Below, in pieces: positions 1 through 12,200 of a DNA stretch of 64,000 nucleotides (its first letter is position 1; every line of letters starts with the position of its first letter). A program made the position numbers and the translations under genes. The notes under the pieces are model-generated. The model had not been told where the DNA came from. It made no database searches and saw only the letters and a program-made list of their open reading frames with translations. Source of the stretch: Nocardia jinanensis (GTDB lineage: Bacteria > Actinomycetota > Actinomycetes > Mycobacteriales > Mycobacteriaceae); the NCBI RefSeq assembly GCF_014645735.1, contig NZ_BMMH01000018.1, positions 36,900 to 100,899 of the forward strand, read 5' to 3'.

Positions 1-290
1 TCGGACCGTTGAGCAGCAGTACGAGGCAGCCTATGACGAGGTACTGAGCCTGGGGCCCGGCGCGGTGGGGTTCGTCGAGGTCTCCTGGTCGGCGCCGGAT
101 TCGCCCGCGTCGGTGCTGCTGCTGGTCTTCCCGGACACCGCACCGGCGTCCACCACCCCGGTGTGGTGGGATCCGCTGACCGGTGCCGAGCTCTCGCACG
201 AGGCGGTGGTGGCCGGGAACGCGGCGCGGACCAGCGGGATCGCCTCGGTCGCGCGCACCGGTGCCAGTTTGATCGCCTCCCCCATCCCGG
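1..290 (+). other. Degenerate papain-fold module B0 (partial)
   Basis: End of a module cut by the window edge. It has the core LGPGAVGFVE, the strand LLLVFP without a catalytic His, and VWWDPLTG where active copies have Gln. It is followed by an acidic linker up to about 486. Confidence 0.7.
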
Positions 291-3200
291 GGGTCGGCCC
301 GCAGGTGACCCCGGATCCGGATGCGCGCAGACCGAGTTACCCCGAGTTCGAGATCCTGGGCGGTCCGGAACCCCGGATCATCGAGCTGTCCGACACGGCA
401 GAATCCGATGCGGAGGAGTCGCGGCAGGAGACGGATTCCACCGGGGATCCGAGCAGTACCGATATCGCTGGTGCCGAAGGAGCGAGTAATGAGTATGCCG
501 CTGCACAACGAGGACCAGGTACGGAACTACCTGCGGAAGGTCCTGCCCGGCGGCCGGACGTTCCGGATCGGCCGGATGCCGGTGGGCGCCTGGCTGGTCC
601 AGCCCGAGACCACACCGGAGGATTGGGCGACGGGCGGGTCGATCGGGATGTCGAGTCTGGTGGTGAACGCGGAGACCGGCGTGATCCTGCAGTATCCGAG
701 CTGGTCGGGTCCGATGATCACGGCGGAGTACACGGAGGCGATCGAGGCCGGCCGGAGACCGGAGGCACAACAGATCTATCCGAGACAGACACAGATCGAG
801 TTGCTCCGGACCGCCGAGAGCCCGGATCGGATCGAGTATCGGGTCAACGTCCGATCGGAAATGAAACCTCCGGACCAGTTCGCGATGGTGATCGACAAAC
901 GGACGCGGATCCCGCAGCCGGCGAGCAGCGACGCGATGGTGGCCGCGGCCTGGGCGAGCTGGGTCCAGGAGCAGGACGGGAGTTGGCCGGAGATGGGGAC
1001 GACGGAGTACTGACACCGGCCGCGAACCGAGGGCTCGCGGATTCCGATGGGCTGCCCGCACCGAATGAGTTCGGGGGGCCCTGGGCGGGCAGGCGATCGG
1101 ATGCGGAGACGGGTTCGCCCTTCGGCTTCTGGGACCGGTTCCGCGCGAAGGTGAGAGCGGCACGGTCACGGCCGCAGGGTGTCCAGTCATCGCAGGATGC
1201 TCGGCCGGCGGTCCCGTATTCGAGTCCGGTCGAGCCGCAGAGCGTGCCGCTCTGGTCGCAGGGTGATCCGTTGCCGCAGGATGCTCGGCCGGCGGTCCCG
1301 TATTCGAGTCCGGTCGAATCGCAGAGCGTGCCGCTCTGGTCGCAGGGTGATCCGTTGCCGCAGGATGCTCGGCCGGCGGTCCCGTATTTGACTCCGGCCG
1401 AACTGCAGATCGTTCCGCAGCCCGCGAAAGATCGCGTCCGCCCGACCTTCGGGGCGATCGAAAGCAGCGAGTACCAGGCGAAACTGGAGCAGTCGCTGCG
1501 GCCCCGGGGTTCCACCGATTTCGCGCAGTTCCAGGACCCGGCCACGTTCACGGCGGTGCCGTTCGGCGTGCCGTACGGGAAAGCCGTCAATGGGCCCGGC
1601 CGGCGCCTCCCCGGTCGCGATCTCAACTGCGAGGACACCTCGATTTCGCTGCTGGCGTCCTTCGCCGGAAAACCACAGGTTGCCGCGCCACGGATCGGTC
1701 CGCACCCGAATAGCTGGGTCCGATACGGAAACCAGCAGGCCACGCGGTTCCTCGGCAGCCGGTATATCTCCTTCGACAGCGGGGGCCGGTCGATCAGCGA
1801 ACAGTACGAGGCAGCGAATCGGCATATGGCCGCGCTGGGGCCGGGCGCCATGGCCTACGTCCTGATCGCCTGGCACAAAAAGGACCCCTCCGGGTATCGG
1901 AAGCTGTACCACGATGACGGCTCGCCGGTGATCGACGGCTCCCATGCCTCCGTAGTGGTGAACCCGGCGGGTGCCCACAGCCCGGTCTGGTACGAACCGC
2001 AGTCGGGCAGGCGCAGCGACCTCGAGGAGATGAAGGACAATACGGCGAAGGTCACCTTCGCCATCGGCACGCCCGAGACGATCGTGGCGGCCGCGCAGGC
2101 CCGGCAGGAACTCGAGCAGGCGCTGAGTGACGGGAAGGACGGTTTCGTCGCCTTCCGGCATCCGGGCTCCTATACTTCGGTCCCCGGTGGTAAACCGTTC
2201 GGCGAATTGATCGCCGTCGAGGGTGGTCCCGGCCCCGGTATACAGTTCAGCCCGTTCGAGACGGCATTGTCCGGTATCTCGAGTTTCATCGGCCGGCCGG
2301 TTATCGCCGTACCCAACTGGAGCGACCTGAACGAGGGCGGGCAGCCCACGTCCCCCGAAAGCTTGATCGATAGCGGTGCCGCCGCGACGCAAACCGTGTT
2401 CGGAACGTCGTTCACCCAGATCGGGGCGGGCGAACAGAAGTCCACTCGGCACTTCTCCGAGGCGTACGACCAGGTGCAGGCGCTGGGGCCCGGGTCGGTG
2501 GGTCTCGCGTTCATGCTGCAGTTCAGCACCTCGCACTCCACCGCACTGCTCGTGGTCTATCCGGAACCGGCGGACGGCACCAGCACGAGCGAACCGGTGT
2601 GGTGGGACCCCGTGACCGGGAAAACATTCACCGACAGTTCGCAACTCGTCGACTACGTTGTTCCGGACGGCGATCTGCACTTCATCAAGGCCACCGGCCC
2701 GGAACTGCTCGCGGCTTCCGTCGCCACCAACGGATCGGGGCCCGCGGGGACGAGTCGCGTCGTACCACAGATCGACGATGCGGCGGGGCTGCCGGACGGC
2801 GATCAGCGCGGTGACGATAGCCGCGATGGTGGCCGCGGCCTGGACGACTCGGGTCCAGGAGCAGGACGGGAACCGGCCGGAGACGAGGACGACGGAGTAC
2901 TGACACCGGCCGCGGATCGGGGGCTCGCGGATTCGGCGGGGCTGCCCGCACCGGCCACCGGTGCGTCCGGGGGGCCCTGGGCGGGCGGCCGACCGGACCC
3001 GGAGACAGGTTCACCGTTCCGCTTCTGGGACCGGTTCCGCGCCAAGGCGAGTTCGGCACGGTCGCAGGATGCCCAGTCGTCGCAGCGCACCCAGCCCGCG
3101 ATACGGAATTTCACCCCGGCCGAACTGCAGATCGTTCCGCAGCCCGCGAAAGATCGCTTCCACCGGACCTTCGGTGCGATCGAAAGCCGCGAGCATCAAG

Positions 3201-6200
3201 CGAAGGTGCAGCTGTCGTTGCGTCCGGTGGGGTCCACCGATTTCGCGCAGTTCCAGAACCCGGCCGTGTTCACGGCGATACCGGGCGATGTGCCCTACGG
3301 GAAAGCCATCAACGGGCCCGGTCACCGCAGCCCCGGTCGCCACCACAACTGCGAGGACACCGCGATTTCGCTACTGGCGTCCTTCATCGGAAAGCCACAG
3401 GTCGCCGCGCCGCGGGTCGGCCCGAAGCCGAACAGTTACCTCCTACAGGGAAACCAGCAGGCGACGCGGTTCCTCGGTAGCCGGTATATCTCGTTCGACA
3501 ACGGTCGGCGGTCGATCAGCAAGCAGTACGATGCGGCGCATCAGCATATCGCCGCGTTGGGGCCGGGTGCCATGGCCTACGTCATGATCGGCTGGCACAG
3601 AACGGACTCCACCGGAAGCCGCAAGCTGTACCACAAAGACGGTTCGCCGATGTTCGCCGGCGGCCACGCCACCGTGGTGGTGTACCCGGCGGGTGCCGAT
3701 AACCCGGTCTGGTACGAACCGCAGTTGGGCAAGCGGACCTACCTCGAGGATCTGAAATACGAATCGGCATCGGTCAAGTTCGCCATCGGCACGACCGAAA
3801 CCATCATGGCGGCCGCGCAGACCCGGCAGAACCTCGAACAGGCGGTGAGTGACGGGAAGGGCGGTTTCGTCTCCTATCAGCATCCGGGCTCGTATACGTC
3901 GGTACCCGGTGGCAAGCCGTTCGGCGAATTGATCGCCGTCCGCGGTGGCCCCGGGCCCGGCCAGATCAGCCCATCGGATGCGGCATTGGCCGGTGTGTCG
4001 ACTTTCATCGGTCAGCCGCTCATCGCCGTACCCAACTGGGACCACCTGAACGAGGGCGGGCAGCCCACTACCCCCGCGGAATTGACCCGCAGCGGCGGCG
4101 CGGCGACGCAACAGACGTTCGGCAGCTCGTTCGCCGAGCTCGGGGCGGGTGAACAGAAGTCCACCCGGCACTTCTCCGAGGCGTACCACCAGGTCGAGTC
4201 GCTGGGTCCCGGGTCGGTGGGTCTCGTGCTCATGCTCGAGCCCAGCACCGAGCAGACCAAGACCCTGCTGCTGGTCTACCCCGAACCGGTGGACGGCACC
4301 AGCACGAGCGAACCGGTGTGGTGGGACGCCGTGACCGGGAAAACATTCACCGACAGTTCGGAACTGACCGGCTACATCTTCCCCGACGGCGAGATGTACT
4401 TCATCAAGGCCACCGGCCCGGACCTGATCGCGGCGTCCATCGCCACCACCGGGTCGTGGCCGATGGGGACGAATCACGCCCTACTACGGCCTGACGACCG
4501 GCGCGACGGCAGCCCGGACGGTCCGGCACCGGCACCGGCATCGAAAACGGAGTCGGAAACGGCGTCGGAACCGGCACTGACACCGGAAACGGCACCGGTA
4601 CCGGTTCGGGACGGGACCGAGGACGGGACCGAGGACGGGACCGAGGACGGGGACCACCGAACGCCGGTACCGCGGACGGAAACCGCGGCCACGGAAACCA
4701 CCGCACTGCCCGCACCCCGCCCGGACACCGAAGGGTCCACCCGGGGCCTGGCCGCCGCGACGGGCGGGGACCGGGACAGCGGGATGTTCTCGGGTTCGCT
4801 GCAGCGTGCGGCCGGGCCGGCGCGATTGCTGAGTGCGCAGTTCTCGCAGAGTGCGCGGTCGGCCGCGGCGCGGCGGTTCACCCCCGCCGAGTTACAAGCT
4901 GTTCCGCAACCCGCCGCGGACCGTTTCCGTCCGACCTTCGGCCCGGTCGAACGCCCTTCATATCAGACCGCGCTGGAGCAGTCGCTGAGCCGCGACGGCG
5001 GATCCGATTTCGCGCAGTTCCAGAACCCGGCCACCTTCACGACGGTGCGGGGCGGGGCGCCGTTCGGGAAACTCATCAACGGACCGGATCATCGCCTGCC
5101 CGGCCGGGAGCGCAACTGCGAGGACACCTCGATTTCGCTGCTGGCGTCCTTCGCCGGTAAACCGCAGGTCGCCGCGCCCCGGGTCGGCCCGAAACCGAAG
5201 AACCCCCTGCACTCCGGGGACTTGCAGGCGACGCGGTTCCTCGGCAGCCGGTACATATCCTTCGACGACGGTAACCGGTCGATCAGCGAACAGTACGACG
5301 CGGCGCATCGTCGTATCGCCGCGCTGGGACCGGGCGCCATGGCCTACGTCTCGTTCGATTGGCACAAAACCGATGCCGGGAACCAGAAGCAGTACAACGA
5401 GGACGGTTCACCGGTGCGGGATGGGGGCCACGCTTCCGTGGTCGTGTATCCGGCGGGCGAGAAGGACCCGGTGTGGTACGAACCGCAACTGGGCAAGCCC
5501 AGTGATCTCGCGCATCTGAAGGAGTACACCGCCGAGGTCGAGTTCTGTATCAGCACACCCGACCTCATGGTGGCCGCCGCGGAGACGCGGCACAAACTCG
5601 AACAAGCGCTGAGTGACGGCGCGGGTGGTTTCGTCACCTACCGGCACCCGGGAACGCACACCTCGGTGCCCGGTGGTACGCCGTTCGGCGGATTGATCGG
5701 CCTCAGCGGCGAACCGGGATCCGGGGGACGGGTCAGCCCGTTCGAATCGGCACTGGCGGGTGCGTCGAGTTTCCTGGGCCAGCCCCTTATCGCCGTACCG
5801 AATTGGGATCATCTGAACGAGGACGGGCAGCCCACTGCGCCCGATATCTCGATCCGGGGCGGCGCCACCATCGCGGCACAGTGGTTCGGCACCTCGTTCA
5901 CCAACCTGTCCGCGGGCGACCGGACGCTCTACGAACAGTTCGCCGATGCCCACGACCAGATACGGGAGCTGGGGCCCGGGTCGGTGGGCCTCGCTTATAT
6001 ATACGGGGACGAGGGCCGCCACATTCGGTGCCTGCTGCTGGTCCACCCGGAGCCGGCGGACGGTGCGAGCACGAGCGAGCCGGTGTGGTGGGACACGGTG
6101 ACCGGGGAGACATACCCGGACCACTCGGCCATGGCCCATTACGTCACGCCCGACAGCGAGTTCCATTTCATCAAGGCCACCGGGCCGGATCTGATCGCCG

Positions 6201-9200
6201 CCTCCCGGGCCACCGCGGGCCCGGCGACCCACGGCATGCTTCGCGAATCGCCCCGGCCCGATTCGGCGGCGATCTCGCCGGAGCCGATGCCGGCCCGATC
6301 CGAGCAGAGCGCGCGACAGTCCGCGCCGGAGTCGGCCGGAGACAGCGCCAAGCGGGCGTTGCCGGAGCCGGAAGCGGCCTCGGATGTGTCGGCGTCGAAA
6401 AAGCAACGAACGGAGGATTCGGCGGAGTCGCCGGCGGATCAGCAGCCGCAGCCGGTCACTGCGCTCCGGCCGCAGCCCGATCTGCCCGATCCGCCGATGC
6501 GCTTGCGCGATCCGGCCGCGACCCGGGTTTACGGCCCGGGGCAGCTCGCGCCGGTGGAGAGTCCGGACCTGCAGCAGGCCGTGGCGGACGCGCTGCGCGA
6601 TTCCAACGGAAACTTCGTCGAATACGCCGATCCGCGTACCCATCCGGCCGGGGGACGACCGTACGGTGAACTGATCAATGCCGGTGGTCGAGCGGTTCCG
6701 GGCCGGAACAACAACTGCCTCGACTGTGTGCTGGCCGGCCTGTCCAGTTTCCTCGGGTCGCCGCAGGTCGCCGCACCGCGCTATCCCGATATCGTGAACG
6801 GCGCGGTGGACACCGTGGGTGCCGAGCGTGGGGGTAACCACCGCCTGGCGCATATGCTGCGGACCGATTTCCGGAACTTCGACGACGGAAACCGCTCGGT
6901 GCCCGACCAACTCGCGGCCGTCCACCAATACATATCGGATCTCGGCGCAGGGACCGCGGCGGTCGTCCGAACCACCTGGCAGGCGACCGATCCCGCTACT
7001 CGTCGGCCACTGTTCCAGGGCGGGGCACCGGTGCCCGGCGCCGGGCACACTGTCCTGGTCGTCTATCCGCAGGGCGCGGACGGGCCGGTGTGGTGGGACC
7101 CGCAATCGGGCAAATGGTCCGAGCAGCCGCTGAAAGCGCTGCAGAGAGCGATGGAAATCGAGTTCGTTCCCGTACCGCCGGGACGGACCGTGCTCGACAG
7201 TCCCGCGGCCGCCCCCCGGCCGGCACCGGCTTTTCCGCAGTCGCGGCCGGAGCCGGGGCCGCCGCCGGCCGTCGCGCCGGTGCACCACCGCCCGGAACCG
7301 CCGGTCCGGCTGGCGGACCCGGCGCAGAGCCGGCGCTGGGGTTCGCGCCAGCTGGATCAGCTCGAGCATCCCGGTTTCCAGAAGGCGCTCGAGGACGCGT
7401 TGCGCGATAGCGACGGGAACTTCGTGACCGGTGCCGATCCGCGAACTCACCCCACGCCGGAGAGCCCGTACGGGACCATGGTGAACGGTGGCGGACCGGC
7501 CCTGCCCGGACGTGCTACGAACAAGGTCGACGCGGCGATCTCGGGGTTGTCGTCGTATCTGGGCCGGCCGCAGGTCGCCGTGCCACGCCATCCAGACCTG
7601 GGATACGGCCTCTACAACCGCAAGGACGAATTCCGCGGTAACAACCGGATCTACGAATGGCTGCAGACCCGGCCGGACAGCTTCGATCCCTCATTACCGC
7701 TGCCGCGGCAGTTCGACGCGCTGCACCAGTGGGTATCCCACCTCGGCCCGGGCGCCGCGGCAGTGGTTTTCACCGCGACTCCGCAGGTGGATCCGCACAC
7801 CGGGTTCCCGGCCCGCGACGCCTGGATGAATATCGTCATGGGCCCCGCCGAGCCCTCCCTGCTGGTCCTCTTCCCGGAGACGGCGCAGACGCCGGTGTGG
7901 TGGGATCCGGTCACCGGTGAAACCTGGGAAGGGCCGCCGGACCTTCCTTCCGCGGCCGTCTGGTCCGGCTTCGTCGCGATACCACCGGGACGGAGTATCG
8001 AGCCCACCCCGCCGGCGCAGCCGAGCCCCGCGAGCACATCGTCAGCCCGTCCCGCATTGTCCGGGACCATTACCGATGGCAGCACCGAGTCGCGGCGAGA
8101 ACCGGATTCGGGACGGGAATCCGGTCCGCGAACCCCGGTGCCCCGGCACGACTCGGCGGGCGGCTTCGGATACCGGGGGACGCGGTACCCCGGCCTCTCG
8201 GCGGCGGAGCAGGGGCAGACACCCCGGGATCGGCCGCGATCACCGGCTGCGCCGAGCCCGGCCGGCGTGGCACCGAATATGGGGATGCCGAATCCGCTGA
8301 CCCCGCCGTCGGCTCACCCTGGAACCCCGGCCGGTCAACCGGTGTCTCCGGCGCCGCCGTGGCGGGGTGAACCCGCGCCGGCGATGCGCGTGGGGGATCC
8401 GTCGAAAACCCGGGTGTTCGGGCCGCGGCAGCTGGCTCCGCTGGAAAGCCCTGCCCTGCAGCCGGAGCTGGAACAGGCGCTGCGGGGCCCGGACGGAAAC
8501 TTCGTGCGGTATGCCGACCCGCGGATCCTGCTCCACGATGGCACACCGCTGGGCGAGATGATCAATCCGGGCGGGCCGAGCCGGCCCGGGCGTAACAACA
8601 ACTGCGGTGAATGCGTATTGGCGGCGTTGTCGACGTTCCTGGGTCGCCCGCTGGTGGCGGCACCGCGCTACCCCGATATCCGCAACGGTGTGGTCGACCC
8701 GACCCTCGGTGAACTGAACACCCAGGAACGAGCGGTCCACATGCTTCGGACCGAATTCGACGATTATGCCGACGGCACCCGGTCGATACCGCAGCAGCTC
8801 GCCGCCATGGAACAGTGGATAACTCACCTGGGCCCGGGTTCGGCGGCGATGGTGACGAACGTTTGGCACGCGTGGGATCCGGCCACCGGTACACCGCTGT
8901 TCGAAGCCGACGGGTCGCCCACACGGGGCGGCGGGCATGCCATCGCGCTCGTCTATCCACTCGGCGCGCACTATCCCGTGTGGTGGGATCCGCAGTCCGG
9001 CTACATGTCCGAGATCCCGCCCGCCAACCTGGTCAGCGACTCGGTCGCTGTCGAATTCCTGCCGATCCCGCCGGGGCGCACCGTGGCGGGCGAGCCACCG
9101 AGCGGGAATCCGCCACTGCTCCTGCCCGCGCCGGTATCCCGGCCGATGCCGCCGATGCAGCCCCGCCGGACCTTGCCGTCCCCGCCGATGCTGCTCGCGA

Positions 9201-12200
9201 ATCCCGCTACCGGCCGCCGAATCGGTCAGGATTATCTCGGCCAGCTCGAACATCCGGGCTTCCAGCAGGCGCTGGAGAACGCGCTGCGTGACAACTTCGG
9301 CAACTTCGTGGCCGGGGCCGATCCGCGGTCCTACCCGACACGCGAATTCCCCTATGGCGCCATGGTCAACGCCGGGGGTCCGACGAACCCGACCCGCCGT
9401 TACAACAAGGTCGATGCCGGGTTGTCCGCACTGTCGTCGTTCTTCGGCCGGCCACAGGTTGCCGCGCCGCGCTACCCCGATGCCGGTCTCCTACAGCGGA
9501 AACCCGCGGATGAAGCGGGCGGTCTCCAGCGACTGCAGTCCTGGGCGAAGACCAACCTGAACTACTTCGGTACCGCGGCGGTTCCGGTGGGGCAGCAGCT
9601 GGCTGCCCTGCACGAGTGGGTCGGCTATCGCGGTCCCGGCGCCGCCGCGCTGGCCGTCGTCGATATCGGGACGGTCGATCCCAGTACCGGAATACCGGTC
9701 TCGACGTTCGACGACGGCATGGAGATCCTGGCCGTGGTCCACCCGATCGCGGCGCCGGGTCAGGTTGCGCCGGGCCCGGTGTGGTGGAACCCGGTTACCG
9801 GCGAAATGTGGGATGCCCCACCGGTACAGTCGCTGCGCGACGCGGTGGGGCTCCGATTCCTGGACATCCCGCCGGGCCGGTTCATCGACACCGGCACGAC
9901 GGCACAGCCGGTGCCGGGCCCGCAGGTCCGGCCCGTGGGCGACCCGCTACCGGAGCCGCCCCCGCAGCTGGAACATCCGGCGGAGCGCCGTGATCCCGCC
10001 TTCTTCGCACCGGTCGACCCTGGGGCGCAGCGGGCGCTGGAGGACGCGTTACGCGACAGCGGCGGTAACTATGTGGTCGCCGCCGACCCCTGGTCGTATC
10101 CGACTCCCGAGAACCCGTTCGGGGCGCTGCTCACCGCCGGTACTTCCCCGGAGACCGCGGGATACGGGAACAATATGTTCGAGCTGGCGCTGTCGGGTCT
10201 GTCGTCGTTCTTCGGAACGCCGCTCGTCGCCGCGCCGCGGTTGCCGTCGGTCCCGCCCGACAACAGCCTCACCGATCCGGCCGAGGGTTTCGGTCGCCTG
10301 CAGGATTGGCTCGCGATCACCCCGGGCTATTTCGATTTCGGCCCCCGGCAGGTCGCGCAGCAGTTCGCCGCGCTGCACGATTGGGTCGCGCACCTGGGTC
10401 CCGGTTCCGCGGCGGTGGTCATCACCGCAACGGTCCAGGTCGACCCGCAGACCGGGACATACGACCGGGGCCTGCCGGACGACCAGTTGGTGTTCTCGGC
10501 TGCCGAGGTCACGCTGGTCGTTTTCCCGAAGGGGGCGCAGGGTCCGGCGTGGTGGAACCCGCTGACCAACGAGAAGTGGACTACACCACCGGCGCAGCTG
10601 ATCCAGCGCACGCACGACCTCAACTTCGCCGCGATACCGCCCGGCCGGACCGTCGCGCCCGCGCCCACCGCTACCCCGGGACAGGAGGCGGGCGATCCGG
10701 CGGTGATCGAACTCGACGAAAATGCTGCCGACACCTCGGATCGGGCCACGACGCCGGCCGGACAGCGCGGCGCCAGCGGTCACGCCCCGGCCACGCCGGC
10801 CGTGACAGGCGGGCGGGACGTAGCCGACGATATGGGCCACGGAACACGGCCGCGGACCACCGATCTGACGGGTACGCCCTTCCACCTGCGCGAACGTATC
10901 CGCAAGTTGCTGAATTCGGAGACCACCCGGCCCACCCGGACCGTGCCCGCCGCACCGACCGCGCAGGCCGTACCCTCGGTGCCGGCCGCACAGTCCGCCA
11001 CCGTGCGGCGACCGACTCCCGACGAGCTGGCCGTGATTCCGCAGCTTTCCGCCGACCGCGTCGGCCGGACCTTCGGGGTGATCGAGAAGCCTACGTATCA
11101 GACCGATCTCGAGCACGCTTCCCGCGACAGCGACGGGAAGTTCGCGCAGTTCCAGAACCCGGCAACCTTTACGGCGGTGCCGGGTGGCAAGCCGGTTCTG
11201 AATCTCGTGAACGGGCCCGGTATCAAAGCCCCGGGACGCGGTGTGAACTGCCAGGACACGTCGCTGTCGCTTTTGGCCGGGTTCATGGGTAAACCTCAGG
11301 TCGCGGCGCCGAAGATCGGGTCGCATCCCGGCTTCTACCAGAACGGGACCAAGCAGGCGGCGCGGTTCCTCGGTAGTCGGGAGATCTCCTTCGCCAAGGG
11401 GTCCCGGTCGATCGGCGCGCAGTACGAGGCCGCGCACGAACACATCAAAGCCCTGGGCCCCGGCACGATGGCCTACGTCGCCACTCTGTGGCACAAGGAG
11501 AATTTCCTCGGTTTCAAGAAGTACAACAGGGACGGATCGGCGAAATTCGACTCCGGGCACGCCACCGTGGTCGTGTATCCGGAGGGGGGAACGGGCCCGG
11601 TCTGGCTCGACGGGCAGACCGGGAAAGCGAGCGACGGGCCACCCAAGGATTTTCTGAAATACGCGGCATACGCGACGTTCTGGATCGGCACGCCCGATCT
11701 CGTCGTGGCGGCGGCCCGGCAACGTCGTGATCTCGAGGCGTCGCTGAGCGACGGCAAGGGCGGTTTCGTCGCCTACAAGAGCCCCGGCTTCTATACCGCC
11801 GTACCCGGCGGCAAGCCTTTCGGTGAACTGATCAACCTCGGTGGCGCGTTCCCGGCAGGGGCCCGGATCTCCTTCTACGAGTCGGCGATCGCGGGTGCCG
11901 CTGCCTTCGTCGGACACCCGCATATCGCCGTACCGAGCTGGAACCATCTGAACGAAGGCGGGCAGCCCGTTTCGGACGCCGTGCTGTACAGCAGTGGTCG
12001 CGGCCAGATGAACGACTATTTCGGCGCACCACTGACCTCGCTGGCCGAGGGGAACCGGACGCCCGAGCAGCAATTCGACGCGGCCTACGACCGGGTGTCG
12101 AAACTCGGTCCCGGTTCGGTGGGCTTCGTCGAGACGTCGCGACCGGTGGCCGGTTCGAACAGGCCGATCAAATCGGGGTTGCTGCTGGTCTACCCGGAAT

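Noticed and set aside
163..489. Frame-1 ORF ending at the TAA before the nested gene
   Set aside because: Arg/Gly-rich shadow product; the giant frame carries the codon bias up to 486. Its stop only marks where an ancestral toxin stop could have been after an indel.
5408..7591. 727-codon minus-strand frame opposite the toxin modules
   Set aside because: A high-GC shadow of the plus-strand gene; the Arg-rich product has no recognisable domain.
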